Shown here: in pieces, positions 44,927 through 53,119 of the stretch
Layout of the letters: each line of letters starts with the position of its first letter
Position numbering within the stretch: position 1 is the stretch's first letter
DNA from: UMGS692 sp963653425
GTDB lineage: Bacteria; Bacillota; Clostridia; Christensenellales; CAG-314
DNA length: 64,000 bases
Assembly (NCBI GenBank): GCA_963653425.1
Contig: CAVJWC010000004.1
Location: 1-64,000, forward strand
Direction: 5' to 3'
Made by a program: the position numbers and the translations under genes
The notes under the pieces: generated by a model
What the model saw: only the letters and a program-made list of their open reading frames with translations
The model's database searches: none
What the model was told of the DNA's origin: nothing

Positions 44927-44955
44927 TTGACAAAAAAGAAAAACCGTGATAAAAT
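44927..44955 (+). promoter_or_regulatory. Sigma-A promoter of the TM1266-family gene
   Basis: TTGACA at 44927-44932 and TAAAAT at 44950-44955, spacer 17. It may also drive the whole operon to 54322 if the terminator at 45498 is read through. Confidence 0.75.
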
Positions 44956-44975
44956 ACAGTTAATCGGAGGCGAAT

Positions 44976-45233
44976 ATGGAATACAGAGTTGCGGTAATCA
45001 GCATTATCGTGGAAAAAAACGAAAAAGTGGAGGTTCTTAACGAGCTTCTGCACGAATACGGGGATTATATCCTCGGCAGAATGGGTATTCCGTACAGAAA
45101 ACGCGGTATCAACATAATAAGTATCGCTCTCGACGCACCGCAGGACGTTATAAATTCTCTCGCCGGCAAAATCGGCAGAATAGAGGGTATAACCACAAAA
45201 ACCGCCTATTCGGGAAGCGTTTATTCCGACTGA
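44976..45233 (+). CDS. TM1266-family iron-only hydrogenase system regulator
   Basis: The 85-residue protein matches the TM1266 (hydrogenase system regulator) family over its whole length. It begins YRVAVISIIVEKNEKVEVLNELLH and has the signature ILGRMGIPYRKRGINIIS in the middle. The family has a ferredoxin-like, NikR/ACT-type fold and is found beside hydE/hydF/hydG, with no enzymatic role shown. It has no DNA-binding helix, so it may bind a ligand or a partner protein. A second copy of the domain is fused to the ABC ATPase two genes on. GGAGG precedes the ATG. Confidence 0.9.
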   Translation: MEYRVAVISIIVEKNEKVEVLNELLHEYGDYILGRMGIPYRKRGINIISIALDAPQDVINSLAGKIGRIEGITTKTAYSGSVYSD

Positions 45234-45300
45234 CGATAACGGGTTAAAACGGAATTGCTCGTAGATTAAAACGGAATCGCTCGCAGATTAAAACGACGTC
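45234..45300 (+). repeat. Degenerate ~22-nt tandem units after the TM1266 gene
   Basis: AGATTAAAACGGAATCGCTCG-like units repeat about three times. From 45300 to 45430 the spacer continues with looser AAATCGATT/ACCGACAAAAA repeats. Confidence 0.55.
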
Positions 45301-45429
45301 GGTCGTCCTTCCGAACGAAACCCGACGGAAACCGACAAAAAATCCGTTAAAATCGATTCAAACCTACAGAAATCGATTGAAATTGAATAGAAATCGGTTA
45401 AAACCGACAAAAAACGACGAATAATAAAA

Positions 45430-45537
45430 AATCGAATCCCTGACGCCGAAATTGCGATTGAGGCGAAAGATAAGGTTCGTGTGAGTGAGTTTGCTTTACC
45501 GCACGCCTTTTTCGGGGGGTGCGGTTTTTTCGTGGAG
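45430..45537 (+). promoter_or_regulatory. Possible attenuator leader of the FecCD-HydE-Nif-like operon
   Basis: An AATCG/CGATT hairpin (45430-45459) precedes GGCG at 45462-45465. This GGCG could pair either back to CGCC at 45444-45447 or forward to CGCC at 45504-45507, inside the terminator. Such alternative pairings are the mark of an attenuator. I recognise no known riboswitch class. Confidence 0.4.
45498..45530 (+). terminator. Strong terminator abutting the permease start
   Basis: ACCGCAC and GTGCGGT form a perfect 7-bp stem, extended by CC/GG pairs, with TTTTTT. The Shine-Dalgarno GGAG of the permease begins only 4 nt after the T-run, so any transcript of the permease must pass through this hairpin. 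Confidence 0.8.
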
Positions 45538-45542
45538 AAACA

Positions 45543-46541
45543 ATGAAAACAGGCTTTTCGACTAAAATCAATTATCCGCTGATTATCGGGCTTATACTTT
45601 TCCCCGTGGTAAGTATTCTCGTGTGCTTCTGTATAGGCAGGTATTCCGTGTCCGTGGTGGAAATGCTGAGTTGGATTTTCGGCGGAAAGATAGATTCCGT
45701 CACGGCTTCGGTACTTTCGCAGAGATTGCCGAGAATTCTCACCGCGGCTCTCGTGGGCGGAGGACTTTCCGTTGCGGGTTGCGTACTGCAAAGCACCTTT
45801 TCCAATCCTCTGGCAACGCCCGACACGTTGGGTGTGGCTTCGGGCGCGAGTTTCGGCGCGGCTCTTTCCATTTTACTCGGCTTTTCGCTTATAGGAAGTC
45901 AGATTCTGGCTTTCGTTTTCGGCGTGGGGGCTTTGCTTCTCACTATGCTTGCGGGAAAACGCCGTAGCGGAACGACTTCCATGATTCTTGCGGGCGTAAT
46001 GATGGGTTCGCTCTTTTCGTCGCTGGTTTCGCTCGTGAAATATCTTGCCGACACGGAATCCCAGCTTCCGTCGATAACCTACTGGCTTATGGGAAGTCTG
46101 AGCGGAGCGGGCAAAAAAACGCTGATTTTCGGCGCGCCCGTGATAATTATCGGCATACTCGTGCTTTTCGTAATGAGAAGGAAACTCAACCTTCTGCCTC
46201 TTTCCGAAGACGAAGCCACTTCTCTCGGAACGGATATAAAGAAACTGAGAATTACCGCTCTTACCGCGTCGGCGGCAATTACCGCTTCGTCGGTGGCTAT
46301 GTGCGGTCCCGTGGGCTGGGTAGGGCTTCTCGTTCCTCACGTTTCGAAAATGCTTTTCGGGAACAATCATAAGATAACCGTTCCCGCTTCGATAAGTTTC
46401 GGTTCGGCTTTTCTTGTGGCGGTGGATACGCTTGCACGGTCGGTTACCGCTTCGGAAATCCCCATATCCGTATTGACGTCGGTTATCGGCGCGCCCTTTT
46501 TTATCTATATCCTCAGAAGAAAGGGAGGAAGCGGTTTATGA
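45543..46541 (+). CDS. FecCD-family ABC transporter permease
   Basis: The 332-residue protein starts at the ATG at 45543 (GGAG at 45534). It is a BtuC/FecCD-type permease with about ten membrane helices and the family motifs QRLPRILTAALVGGGLSVAG, NPLATPDTLGVASGA, and GPVGWVGLLVPH near the C-terminus. These permeases import ferric siderophores, haem, cobalamin and related metal chelates. The stop overlaps the start of the ATPase gene. The binding protein of the system is encoded at 51997, after the Nif-like genes. Cargo is not readable from sequence. Confidence 0.93.
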   Translation: MKTGFSTKINYPLIIGLILFPVVSILVCFCIGRYSVSVVEMLSWIFGGKIDSVTASVLSQRLPRILTAALVGGGLSVAGCVLQSTFSNPLATPDTLGVASGASFGAALSILLGFSLIGSQILAFVFGVGALLLTMLAGKRRSGTTSMILAGVMMGSLFSSLVSLVKYLADTESQLPSITYWLMGSLSGAGKKTLIFGAPVIIIGILVLFVMRRKLNLLPLSEDEATSLGTDIKKLRITALTASAAITASSVAMCGPVGWVGLLVPHVSKMLFGNNHKITVPASISFGSAFLVAVDTLARSVTASEIPISVLTSVIGAPFFIYILRRKGGSGL

Positions 46542-47590
46542 TTTTTCAGGTAAAAAACGGCTGTTTCCGCTATAATAAAAAAGAAGACGACGTGCTTTCA
46601 GACGTGAATTTCGACGTTAAAAGCGGAGAAATACTTGCCGTTCTCGGTCCCAACGGAGCGGGTAAGACTACGCTTTTAAGGTGCGCTCTGGGTTTTTTGA
46701 AGTTTGACAGGGGCGAAGCTTTGTTTGACGGAAAGAACGTGCGCTCGTATAGTCCGAGCGAACTTTGGAGGAAAGTGGCTTACGTTCCTCAGGCAAGGCA
46801 GACCATATCGCCCTATACGGTGGAAGAAACGGTACTTCTCGGAAGAAGCAGTTACGGCGATATACTCGGCAGAATTACCGCGGAAGACTATAAAGCAGCG
46901 GACGAAGTCATAGAAAAACTCAATTTAGAGCGCATACGGCATAAAAATTGCAGTGAAATAAGCGGAGGAGAACTTCAGATGGTTCTGATTGCCCGCGCGC
47001 TTGCCGTTTTCCCCGAACTTCTCGTACTCGACGAACCCGAATCCAACCTCGACTTCCGCAATCAGCTTCTCGTTCTCGATACGCTGACGAGACTTGCAAA
47101 AAACGGTACGGGTATAATTCTCAACACTCACTATCCCGCGCACGCCCTCAGACGGGCGGATAAGGCTCTTATGCTGGGGAAGGACGGAAGTTCGGAATTC
47201 GGAAGAACGCAGGAAGTCGTGACGAGCGAAAATATCGGCAGGTTTTTCGGAGTGAACGCGGTTATAGGCGAAATCGAAACCGACACCAACCATTATATCG
47301 ACGTTATTCCCGTGGACTTCGATTTGCCCAAGGAAAACACCGACGATTCCGAAGTTATAGCTACCTTGTCGGTGATTATGAAAGACAATTCCGTAGCTCA
47401 GGAAGTCAACGCCGTTATCCACAAAGCCTTTCCCTTCGTTCTCGGAAGAATGGGAATGCCCGTAAGGGACGAAGGCTTATATATAATCAATCTCGTGCTT
47501 AAAGCTTCCCCGCGCGAAATCCGAGCCGTTTTAAGAGAACTTAACGAAAAATCGGGCGTGAGCGTCAAAGCCGTTTTCGAAAGGAGATGA
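46538..47590 (+). CDS. FecE-type ABC ATPase fused to a TM1266-like domain
   Basis: Residues 1 to ~255 are a complete importer ATPase: Walker A GPNGAGKTT (37-45), Q-loop VPQ, signature SGGE (142-145), Walker B LLVLDEP (161-167) and H-loop His198. A ~15-residue linker follows. Residues ~273-347 then align with the stand-alone protein at 44976: both contain LGRMG, P and R at fixed spacing, then G and II (VLGRMGMPVRDEGLYIINL). FecE-type ATPases are normally ~255 residues, so the extension is a real fusion, not read-through. The gene overlaps the permease by 4 nt. The fused domain may gate import in response to the signal sensed by the hydrogenase regulator. Confidence 0.92.
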   Translation: MIFQVKNGCFRYNKKEDDVLSDVNFDVKSGEILAVLGPNGAGKTTLLRCALGFLKFDRGEALFDGKNVRSYSPSELWRKVAYVPQARQTISPYTVEETVLLGRSSYGDILGRITAEDYKAADEVIEKLNLERIRHKNCSEISGGELQMVLIARALAVFPELLVLDEPESNLDFRNQLLVLDTLTRLAKNGTGIILNTHYPAHALRRADKALMLGKDGSSEFGRTQEVVTSENIGRFFGVNAVIGEIETDTNHYIDVIPVDFDLPKENTDDSEVIATLSVIMKDNSVAQEVNAVIHKAFPFVLGRMGMPVRDEGLYIINLVLKASPREIRAVLRELNEKSGVSVKAVFERR

Positions 47591-47594
47591 ACTT

Positions 47595-48647
47595 ATGGTC
47601 AGGGATTTAATAGTAAAGCTTAAAGAAAACCGCAGTCTTTCTCATTCCGAATGGGTTGAGGTTTTAAGTCGTTACACGGACGAAGACAGAGTTTTTGCCG
47701 AAAACGAAGCAAGAAATCTTACCGAAAGAATATTCGGCAGAAAGATTTTCTTCCGAGGAATAATCGAATTCACCAATTACTGCAAAAACGACTGCTACTA
47801 CTGCGGAATAAGACGTTCCGACTTAAACGCCGTTCGCTACAGGCTTTCAAAGGAAGAAATTCTCGAATGCGCCCGAGAAGGCTACGCTTTGGGATACAGA
47901 ACTTTCGTCCTTCAGGGCGGAGAAGACGCGTTTTTCACCGACGAAAGACTGATCGATATTATAAAAGCCATAAAGGCGGAATTCCCCGAATGCGCGATTA
48001 CTTTATCCGTAGGCGAGCGCGACAGAGCTTCCTACGAAAAGCTGTTCGAAGCGGGCGCGGACAGATACCTTCTTCGTCACGAAACGGCAGACTGCAAGCT
48101 TTATAGTAAGCTTCACCCAAAGGAACTTTCACTCGAAAACAGAATGAGATGTTTAAGAGACCTTAAAGAAATCGGTTTCCAGACGGGCGCGGGAATGATG
48201 ATAGGCGCGCCTTATCAGACGGCGGAAGAACTTGCGGAAGACATGGAATTTTTGTCCGAATTTAAGCCTCAGATGGTGGGTATAGGTCCGTTTATCCCCC
48301 ATAAAGACACGCCCTTTTGCGGTTTTCCGTCGGGTAACGAAAATCTGACTCTCTTTTGCCTGAGTCTCGTTCGGCTTATGCTTCCCTGTTCGCTTTTGCC
48401 CGCGACTACCGCGCTCGGAACGGTTGACGGACGGGGCAGACAAAAGGGCGTTCTTGCGGGCTGCAACGTCGTTATGCCCAATCTTTCGCCTTTGTCCGTC
48501 AGAAAAAAGTACCTTTTATACGACGGAAAGGCAGGAACCGACAGCGACGCCGAAGAAGGTCTTAAAGTCCTCAGAAAACAGATGGAAGAAATCGGCTACG
48601 AGGTCGTAACGGGCAGAGGAGACTATAAACGGGAGGAGAATTTATGA
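47595..48647 (+). CDS. hydE: [FeFe]-hydrogenase maturase HydE
   Basis: This 350-residue radical SAM enzyme has the CX3CX2C motif CKNDCYYC (Cys63, Cys67, Cys70), near YCGIRRSD typical of HydE. Further family features are FVLQGGED, TLSVGER and a C-terminal barrel end MPNLSPLSVRKKYLLYDGK. HydE acts on the Fe(CO)2(CN)-cysteine unit made by HydG, towards the dithiomethylamine-bridged di-iron subcluster. AAAGGAG precedes the start, 4 nt after the ATPase stop. The next gene overlaps its end by 4 nt, so it is embedded in the transport/Nif-like operon. Confidence 0.93.
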   Translation: MVRDLIVKLKENRSLSHSEWVEVLSRYTDEDRVFAENEARNLTERIFGRKIFFRGIIEFTNYCKNDCYYCGIRRSDLNAVRYRLSKEEILECAREGYALGYRTFVLQGGEDAFFTDERLIDIIKAIKAEFPECAITLSVGERDRASYEKLFEAGADRYLLRHETADCKLYSKLHPKELSLENRMRCLRDLKEIGFQTGAGMMIGAPYQTAEELAEDMEFLSEFKPQMVGIGPFIPHKDTPFCGFPSGNENLTLFCLSLVRLMLPCSLLPATTALGTVDGRGRQKGVLAGCNVVMPNLSPLSVRKKYLLYDGKAGTDSDAEEGLKVLRKQMEEIGYEVVTGRGDYKREENL

Positions 48648-49408
48648 TAAGAATCGCGATTTACGGCAAAGGCGGAATAGGAAAATCCACGACGGTTTCC
48701 AATATTTCCGCGGCTCTTTCCGAAAAAGGGCTTAAAGTAATGCAGATAGGGTGCGATCCCAAAGCAGATTCCACGGTGAACCTTCTTCACGGTGAAAAAA
48801 TCAATACCGCGCTCGATCTTATACGGGAAAAAGGCAACGATTTTGTGCTTTCCGATATGGTAAAAATCGGATTCGGAGGAGTGGTTTGCGCCGAAGCGGG
48901 CGGTCCCGTCCCCGGTCAGGGTTGTGCGGGAAGAGGTATTATAGCGGCACTTGAAAAGCTCGAAGAAAAAGGTGCGTACGAAGTCTATAAGCCCGACGTG
49001 GTTTTTTACGACGTTTTAGGCGACGTCGTGTGCGGAGGTTTTGCCATGCCCATGAGAGCAGGTTACGCGCAAAAGGTCTTTATTATAACTTCGGGCGAAA
49101 ATATGGCTATCCACGCCGGTGCAAATATCGCCGTCGCCTTAGATAACTTCAAAGGCAGAGGTTACGCCACGCTCGGAGGAATTATCCTTAACAGAAGGAA
49201 CGTCCGTAACGAAGAAGAAAAGGTTGCGGAGCTTTGCGACGACATTCATTCGTCGATAACGGGAAGTCTTTCGTTCAGTCCCGTGGTTCAGGAAGCGGAC
49301 GAGAAGAAGAAGACGGTTATCGAAGCTTTCCCGGACAGCGAAATGGCGGAAGAATACAGAAAGCTTGCCGTAAGCGTGATAAAAGCCTGCGGAGGAGATA
49401 TATGCTGA
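48644..49408 (+). CDS. NifH-like (nitrogenase/BchL-type) iron protein
   Basis: The 254-residue ATPase is a clear NifH relative. The P-loop is GKGGIGKST (8-16), switch and DPKADST follow, and the 4Fe-4S ligands are Cys94 in GQGCAGRGI and Cys130 in VLGDVVCGGFAMP. It should form a dimer bridged by one cluster and deliver electrons, with ATP hydrolysis, to a component-1 partner. It is shorter than true NifH (~275-295). The partner genes follow with overlapping frames. No nifB, nifE, nifN or nifV is near, so N2 fixation is not supported; NflH, CfbC and MarH-type homologues are the comparison group. Confidence 0.93.
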   Translation: MIRIAIYGKGGIGKSTTVSNISAALSEKGLKVMQIGCDPKADSTVNLLHGEKINTALDLIREKGNDFVLSDMVKIGFGGVVCAEAGGPVPGQGCAGRGIIAALEKLEEKGAYEVYKPDVVFYDVLGDVVCGGFAMPMRAGYAQKVFIITSGENMAIHAGANIAVALDNFKGRGYATLGGIILNRRNVRNEEEKVAELCDDIHSSITGSLSFSPVVQEADEKKKTVIEAFPDSEMAEEYRKLAVSVIKACGGDIC

Positions 49409-50715
49409 AAAGATTGGGCGAAAGCGCGGATATAAAGCCCGTTAAGATTTCCGAAGCCTCTTTTCCGTCGCCCTTTTCCTCGGGTCTCGAATATTCGGCG
49501 CCCGCGAGAGGCGTTTTCAACATAGTCCACACGGGTATGCTTATACCCGAAATTCACGAAATTTTCGTGTGCGCGCAGGGTTGTCTCAGAGGAGTGGTTT
49601 TAACCGCTGCGGAAATGGGTGCGCAGGAGAGATTCTCTACAGTTACCGTCAAGGAAAACAACCTTCTTGAAGGCGATATGGAAAGCCTTATAATAGAAGG
49701 CGTTTCGGATATTCTTTCAAGGCTCGGTTCGGTTCCGCCCGCCGTTCTCGTATATACGAGTTGCATCCATCATTTTACGGGGTGTGACCTTAACTACTGC
49801 TACGCCGAGCTGAGAAAGAGATTCCCGTCGGTTGAGTTTACCGACTGTTATATGAACCCCATTATGCGTAAAAGCGGACTTACGCCCGATCAGATTATGC
49901 GCAAACAGCTTTACAGCCTGTTAACGCCAATGAGTTCCGACGGCGGAATAAATATCATCGGGAACAACTATTCAACGGACGACGAAAGCGACATAGTAAA
50001 GCTTATATTAAAGTCGGGAAGGAAACTCAGAGAAGTCACGAGATGCAGTAGCTACTCGGAATACAAAGAAATGGCTATGTCTGCGCTTAACGTGAGCTAC
50101 AACCCGTCGGCTCGCGCTGGCGGAGAAGCTCTCGGAAAAAGGCTTAACCGAAAACACCTGTTTTTGCCTATGAGCTTCTCGGAAGACAAGATAATCCGTA
50201 ATATGACCTTGCTTTCAAACGAACTCAACGTAAGTTACGACTGCGAAGAAGATAAAGAACGCGCCGTAGAAGCCATTAAAAAAGCCCGTAAAGCGGTTGG
50301 CGACCGTCCCGTCGCCGTGGACTATACGGCTGTCATTGCGCCACTCAGCCTCATAAAACTGCTCGTAGAATTCGGTTTCAACGTCAAAAGGTTTTATACC
50401 GATTCTTTTATGCCTATGGAAAGAGAAGAATTCGACTATCTTAAAGAGAATCTTCCGAATCTTGAAATTCTGCCGACCGTCCGTCCCGAAATGGGAGTAG
50501 CAGGCAGGAATCAACCCGAATTCCTTTGCGTGGGACAGAAATCCGCCTATTTTACGGGTACGAAAAACTTCGTGAATATCGTCGAAGGCGCGGGTTTATA
50601 CGGGTTTTACGGCATAAGGAGAATTGCTGAACTCATAGAAGAAGCGAATGCCACGGAAAAAGAAGCGCGCGACTGCATTCAGCAAAAAGGTTGGGGGTGC
50701 AACTGCTGTTTATGA
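49402..50715 (+). CDS. Nitrogenase component 1-like protein (NifD-like)
   Basis: The protein is 437 residues from the ATG at 49402, behind GGAGGAG and overlapping the NifH-like stop. It has the three-domain component-1 fold. Cluster-type cysteines are Cys57 and Cys61 (VCAQGCLRG), Cys121 (YTSCIHH) and Cys128 (TGCD). The extreme C-terminus, GWGCNCCL, adds three more. I see no equivalent of the FeMo-cofactor Cys275/His442 of NifD, which argues against a nitrogenase. It should pair with the next gene and receive electrons from the NifH-like protein to reduce an unknown substrate, perhaps a tetrapyrrole or a thioether as in CfbD and MarDK. Confidence 0.88.
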   Translation: MLKRLGESADIKPVKISEASFPSPFSSGLEYSAPARGVFNIVHTGMLIPEIHEIFVCAQGCLRGVVLTAAEMGAQERFSTVTVKENNLLEGDMESLIIEGVSDILSRLGSVPPAVLVYTSCIHHFTGCDLNYCYAELRKRFPSVEFTDCYMNPIMRKSGLTPDQIMRKQLYSLLTPMSSDGGINIIGNNYSTDDESDIVKLILKSGRKLREVTRCSSYSEYKEMAMSALNVSYNPSARAGGEALGKRLNRKHLFLPMSFSEDKIIRNMTLLSNELNVSYDCEEDKERAVEAIKKARKAVGDRPVAVDYTAVIAPLSLIKLLVEFGFNVKRFYTDSFMPMEREEFDYLKENLPNLEILPTVRPEMGVAGRNQPEFLCVGQKSAYFTGTKNFVNIVEGAGLYGFYGIRRIAELIEEANATEKEARDCIQQKGWGCNCCL

Positions 50716-51827
50716 AACAAACTCAGAAGATAATTTCCACTTACACGGCGGACGTTTCGGGCGTATGCTCGGCGCTATACGAACTCGAAGGAATGACGGT
50801 TATACACGACGCGTCGGGCTGTAATTCCACCTATAACACTCACGACGAACCTCGTTGGTACGACAGTCCGAGTCTCGTTTTCATATCGGGACTTACCGAA
50901 ACCGAGGCTATTATGGGGGACGACGAGAAACTCGTCCGCGACATAACCGAAACCGCAAAGGAATTAAAACCGCGTTTTATAGCCATAGCGGGTTCGCCCG
51001 TTCCTATGATGACGGGGTGCGACATTCCTGCGATTGCGCGCGAAACGGAAGCCTTGACGGGCATTCCTTCCTTCGGTTTTCAGACGAGCGGAATGCATTC
51101 CTACGTTTCAGGCGCGGGAGAGGCGCTTGAGGCGTATATCGATCGTTTCGCGGAACGAAAAGAGAAGAAGAAAAGAAGCGCGAATATCTTAGGCGTAACG
51201 CCCGTGGATTTTTCGGTTAACGGGCAGAACGAGAGTATGAAAACCTTTCTTATCGAAAACGGATGGGAGGTTATAAGTACGGTAGCTCAGGGAAGTTCAC
51301 GGCAGGAAATCGCTCTTACGGCTCAGGCGGAAGTCAACCTCGTCGTCTCTTCCGTAGGACTTAAAACCGCCCGCCTTCTTTATAAGAAGTTCGGAACGCC
51401 CTACGTCATAGGTACGCCCTACGGAAAAGAATTCGGAAATCGTCTCGTTCGTATGATGGAAAAATCCTCGGAAACGGGAGAAAACGCAGTGGGGTTCGGT
51501 GACTTTGCGGGTTTCGGCGACGTCTTTATTATAGGCGAATGCGTAACTTCCCGTTCTTTGGCTATGGCTATAAACATTAAATACGGCAAAGAAGTCCGCG
51601 TTATCTGTCCGCTTGAAATGAGCGAAGGACTGCTTTCTACTGGCGACTACGCTTTATCGGAAGAAGAGGACGTCGAAAACGCGCTTAAAAACGCTTCCGC
51701 CGTTATAGCCGATCCGCTTTATAAGCCCATAGTTCCCAAGTCCGCGAAGTTTTTCGCTCTTCCGCACGAAGGCTTTTCGGGCAGACTTTACAGAAAGAAC
51801 ATTCCCGACCTTATAAAAGGAATATAG
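50712..51827 (+). CDS. Nitrogenase component 1-like protein (NifK-like)
   Basis: The protein is 371 residues from the ATG at 50712, whose ATGA overlaps the upstream stop. A TTG 21 nt upstream is possible but less natural. Cysteines Cys19 (SGVCSAL), Cys37 (DASGCNS) and Cys103 (MTGCD) are placed as the three P-cluster-type ligands of NifK-like proteins, with the HDASGCNSTYNTHDEPRW stretch matching that family. It is shorter than NifK (~510) and resembles the NflK, CfbD and BchZ size range. It would form a heterodimer or heterotetramer with the preceding protein. Confidence 0.88.
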   Translation: MKQTQKIISTYTADVSGVCSALYELEGMTVIHDASGCNSTYNTHDEPRWYDSPSLVFISGLTETEAIMGDDEKLVRDITETAKELKPRFIAIAGSPVPMMTGCDIPAIARETEALTGIPSFGFQTSGMHSYVSGAGEALEAYIDRFAERKEKKKRSANILGVTPVDFSVNGQNESMKTFLIENGWEVISTVAQGSSRQEIALTAQAEVNLVVSSVGLKTARLLYKKFGTPYVIGTPYGKEFGNRLVRMMEKSSETGENAVGFGDFAGFGDVFIIGECVTSRSLAMAINIKYGKEVRVICPLEMSEGLLSTGDYALSEEEDVENALKNASAVIADPLYKPIVPKSAKFFALPHEGFSGRLYRKNIPDLIKGI

Positions 51828-51834
51828 CGGAGTT

Positions 51835-51957
51835 CTTCCCTGCTTAATCGAAGGAATATAATCCTTTCGGTTTAGTCAAAGGAACGTAAAAACGCTTTGG
51901 TTTAATCGAGCGTACAAAACGAAGACGTTGACGTTACGAAAAACGAAAAAGTAACGT
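51835..51957 (+). repeat. Degenerate tandem units and a hairpin before the binding-protein gene
   Basis: TTTAATCGAAGGAATATAAT-like units repeat about three times. They are followed by ACGTTAC (51931-51937) pairing with GTAACGT (51951-51957). There is no T-run, so the operon probably continues. Confidence 0.5.
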
Positions 51958-51996
51958 TCGATAGGATATAAAAACCAATTGAAAAAGGAGAAAAAT

Positions 51997-53109
51997 ATGA
52001 AAAAAACAGTATTGATTTTACTGCTCGTGTGCCTTACGCTGACGCTTTGCGCCTGCCCGTCGCCCGAGCCTCAACCCGACGCAGACACGATTACCGTGAC
52101 CGACCACGCGGGAAACCAAGTTACTCTTCCCAAAGAAATCAACAGAATAGTAGTCGCGGATATATTTCCGCTTCCGTCAATTCTCTCGGTGTTTTTCGGT
52201 TCCGCAAGCAAGCTTGTGGGCATAGCGCCTACAAGTATGGCTGCCGCTAAAAACAGCCTTCTTTCCGAGCTTTATCCCGAAATTCTGAACGCCGAAACGA
52301 GTTTTATGCAGGGCGCCGTCGTTAATGCGGAAGAACTCGCAAAACTCAGACCCGACGTCGTTTTCGTAAGCACGGGAAGCGCGAAACAGGGCGAAACTTT
52401 AAGAAACGCAGGCTTTAACGTAGTGGAAATTTCCGCAAGCAAGTGGGAATACAACGCAATCGAAACGCTTAACGAGTGGATAAGTCTGCTTTCCGAAATC
52501 TTCCCCGCAAGTCAGGAAAGAGCTGAGCTTGCAAAGAAAGCCAGCCTCGAAGCTTACGACCTCGTAACAAAGAGAGTAAGTTCGCTTAAAACCGAAGAAA
52601 AGAAACGCGTGTTCTTTATGTTCCAGTACGGCAAAGACAACATTCTGACTTCGGGCAAGAACTTCTTCGGTCAGTGGTGGGCGGAAGCTATGGGCGCGGT
52701 CAACGTTGCGGAAGAACTTACCAAAGATAATTCCGTAGCCGTAAATCTCGAACAGGTTATAGAATGGAATCCCGATATAATCTTCATTACCAACTTCACT
52801 ACGGCTCAGCCCAAAGACCTTTACGAAAACACTATAGGCAACTACGACTGGTCGGAAGTTTCGGCTGTCAAGAACAGAAAGGTATATAAAATGCCTCTCG
52901 GTATGTACAGAAGCTACACGCCCGGCATAGATACGCCCGTAACTCTTCTCTGGTTTGCAAAGACGGCTTACCCCGAGCTTTTCGGCGACATAGACATAAT
53001 TGATGAAGTTATAAGCTACTATAAGGACGTTTTCGGAGCGGAACTCACTAAGGCTCAGGCTGAATCCATCTTTGCTCCCTCGGGAAACGCAGGAAAAATC
53101 GATTATTAG
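51997..53109 (+). CDS. ABC transporter substrate-binding lipoprotein (FepB/BtuF-type)
   Basis: The protein is 370 residues from the ATG at 51997 (AAAGGAG upstream). Signal and lipobox LCAC put Cys20 at the membrane anchor. The mature domain is a class III periplasmic-binding fold for iron chelates or corrinoids: DHAGNQVTLPKEINRIVV, KLRPDVVFVS, the long backbone helix, and EWNPDIIFITN. It would collect cargo outside the cell for the permease and ATPase genes at 45543-47590. Its position between Nif-like genes and hydF shows that transport and reductase genes are one unit. The cargo is unknown. Confidence 0.92.
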   Translation: MKKTVLILLLVCLTLTLCACPSPEPQPDADTITVTDHAGNQVTLPKEINRIVVADIFPLPSILSVFFGSASKLVGIAPTSMAAAKNSLLSELYPEILNAETSFMQGAVVNAEELAKLRPDVVFVSTGSAKQGETLRNAGFNVVEISASKWEYNAIETLNEWISLLSEIFPASQERAELAKKASLEAYDLVTKRVSSLKTEEKKRVFFMFQYGKDNILTSGKNFFGQWWAEAMGAVNVAEELTKDNSVAVNLEQVIEWNPDIIFITNFTTAQPKDLYENTIGNYDWSEVSAVKNRKVYKMPLGMYRSYTPGIDTPVTLLWFAKTAYPELFGDIDIIDEVISYYKDVFGAELTKAQAESIFAPSGNAGKIDY

Positions 53110-53119
53110 GAGATAAACT

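Noticed and set aside
45234..45542. Cobalamin or other known riboswitch before the permease
   Set aside because: I found no B12-box-like or other familiar conserved motif. Only a terminator and possible alternative pairing can be supported.
48644..51827. True nitrogenase (nitrogen fixation)
   Set aside because: Component-1 proteins are short and lack FeMo-cofactor ligands, and no nifB/E/N/V is present. Only a Nif-like enzyme is supported.
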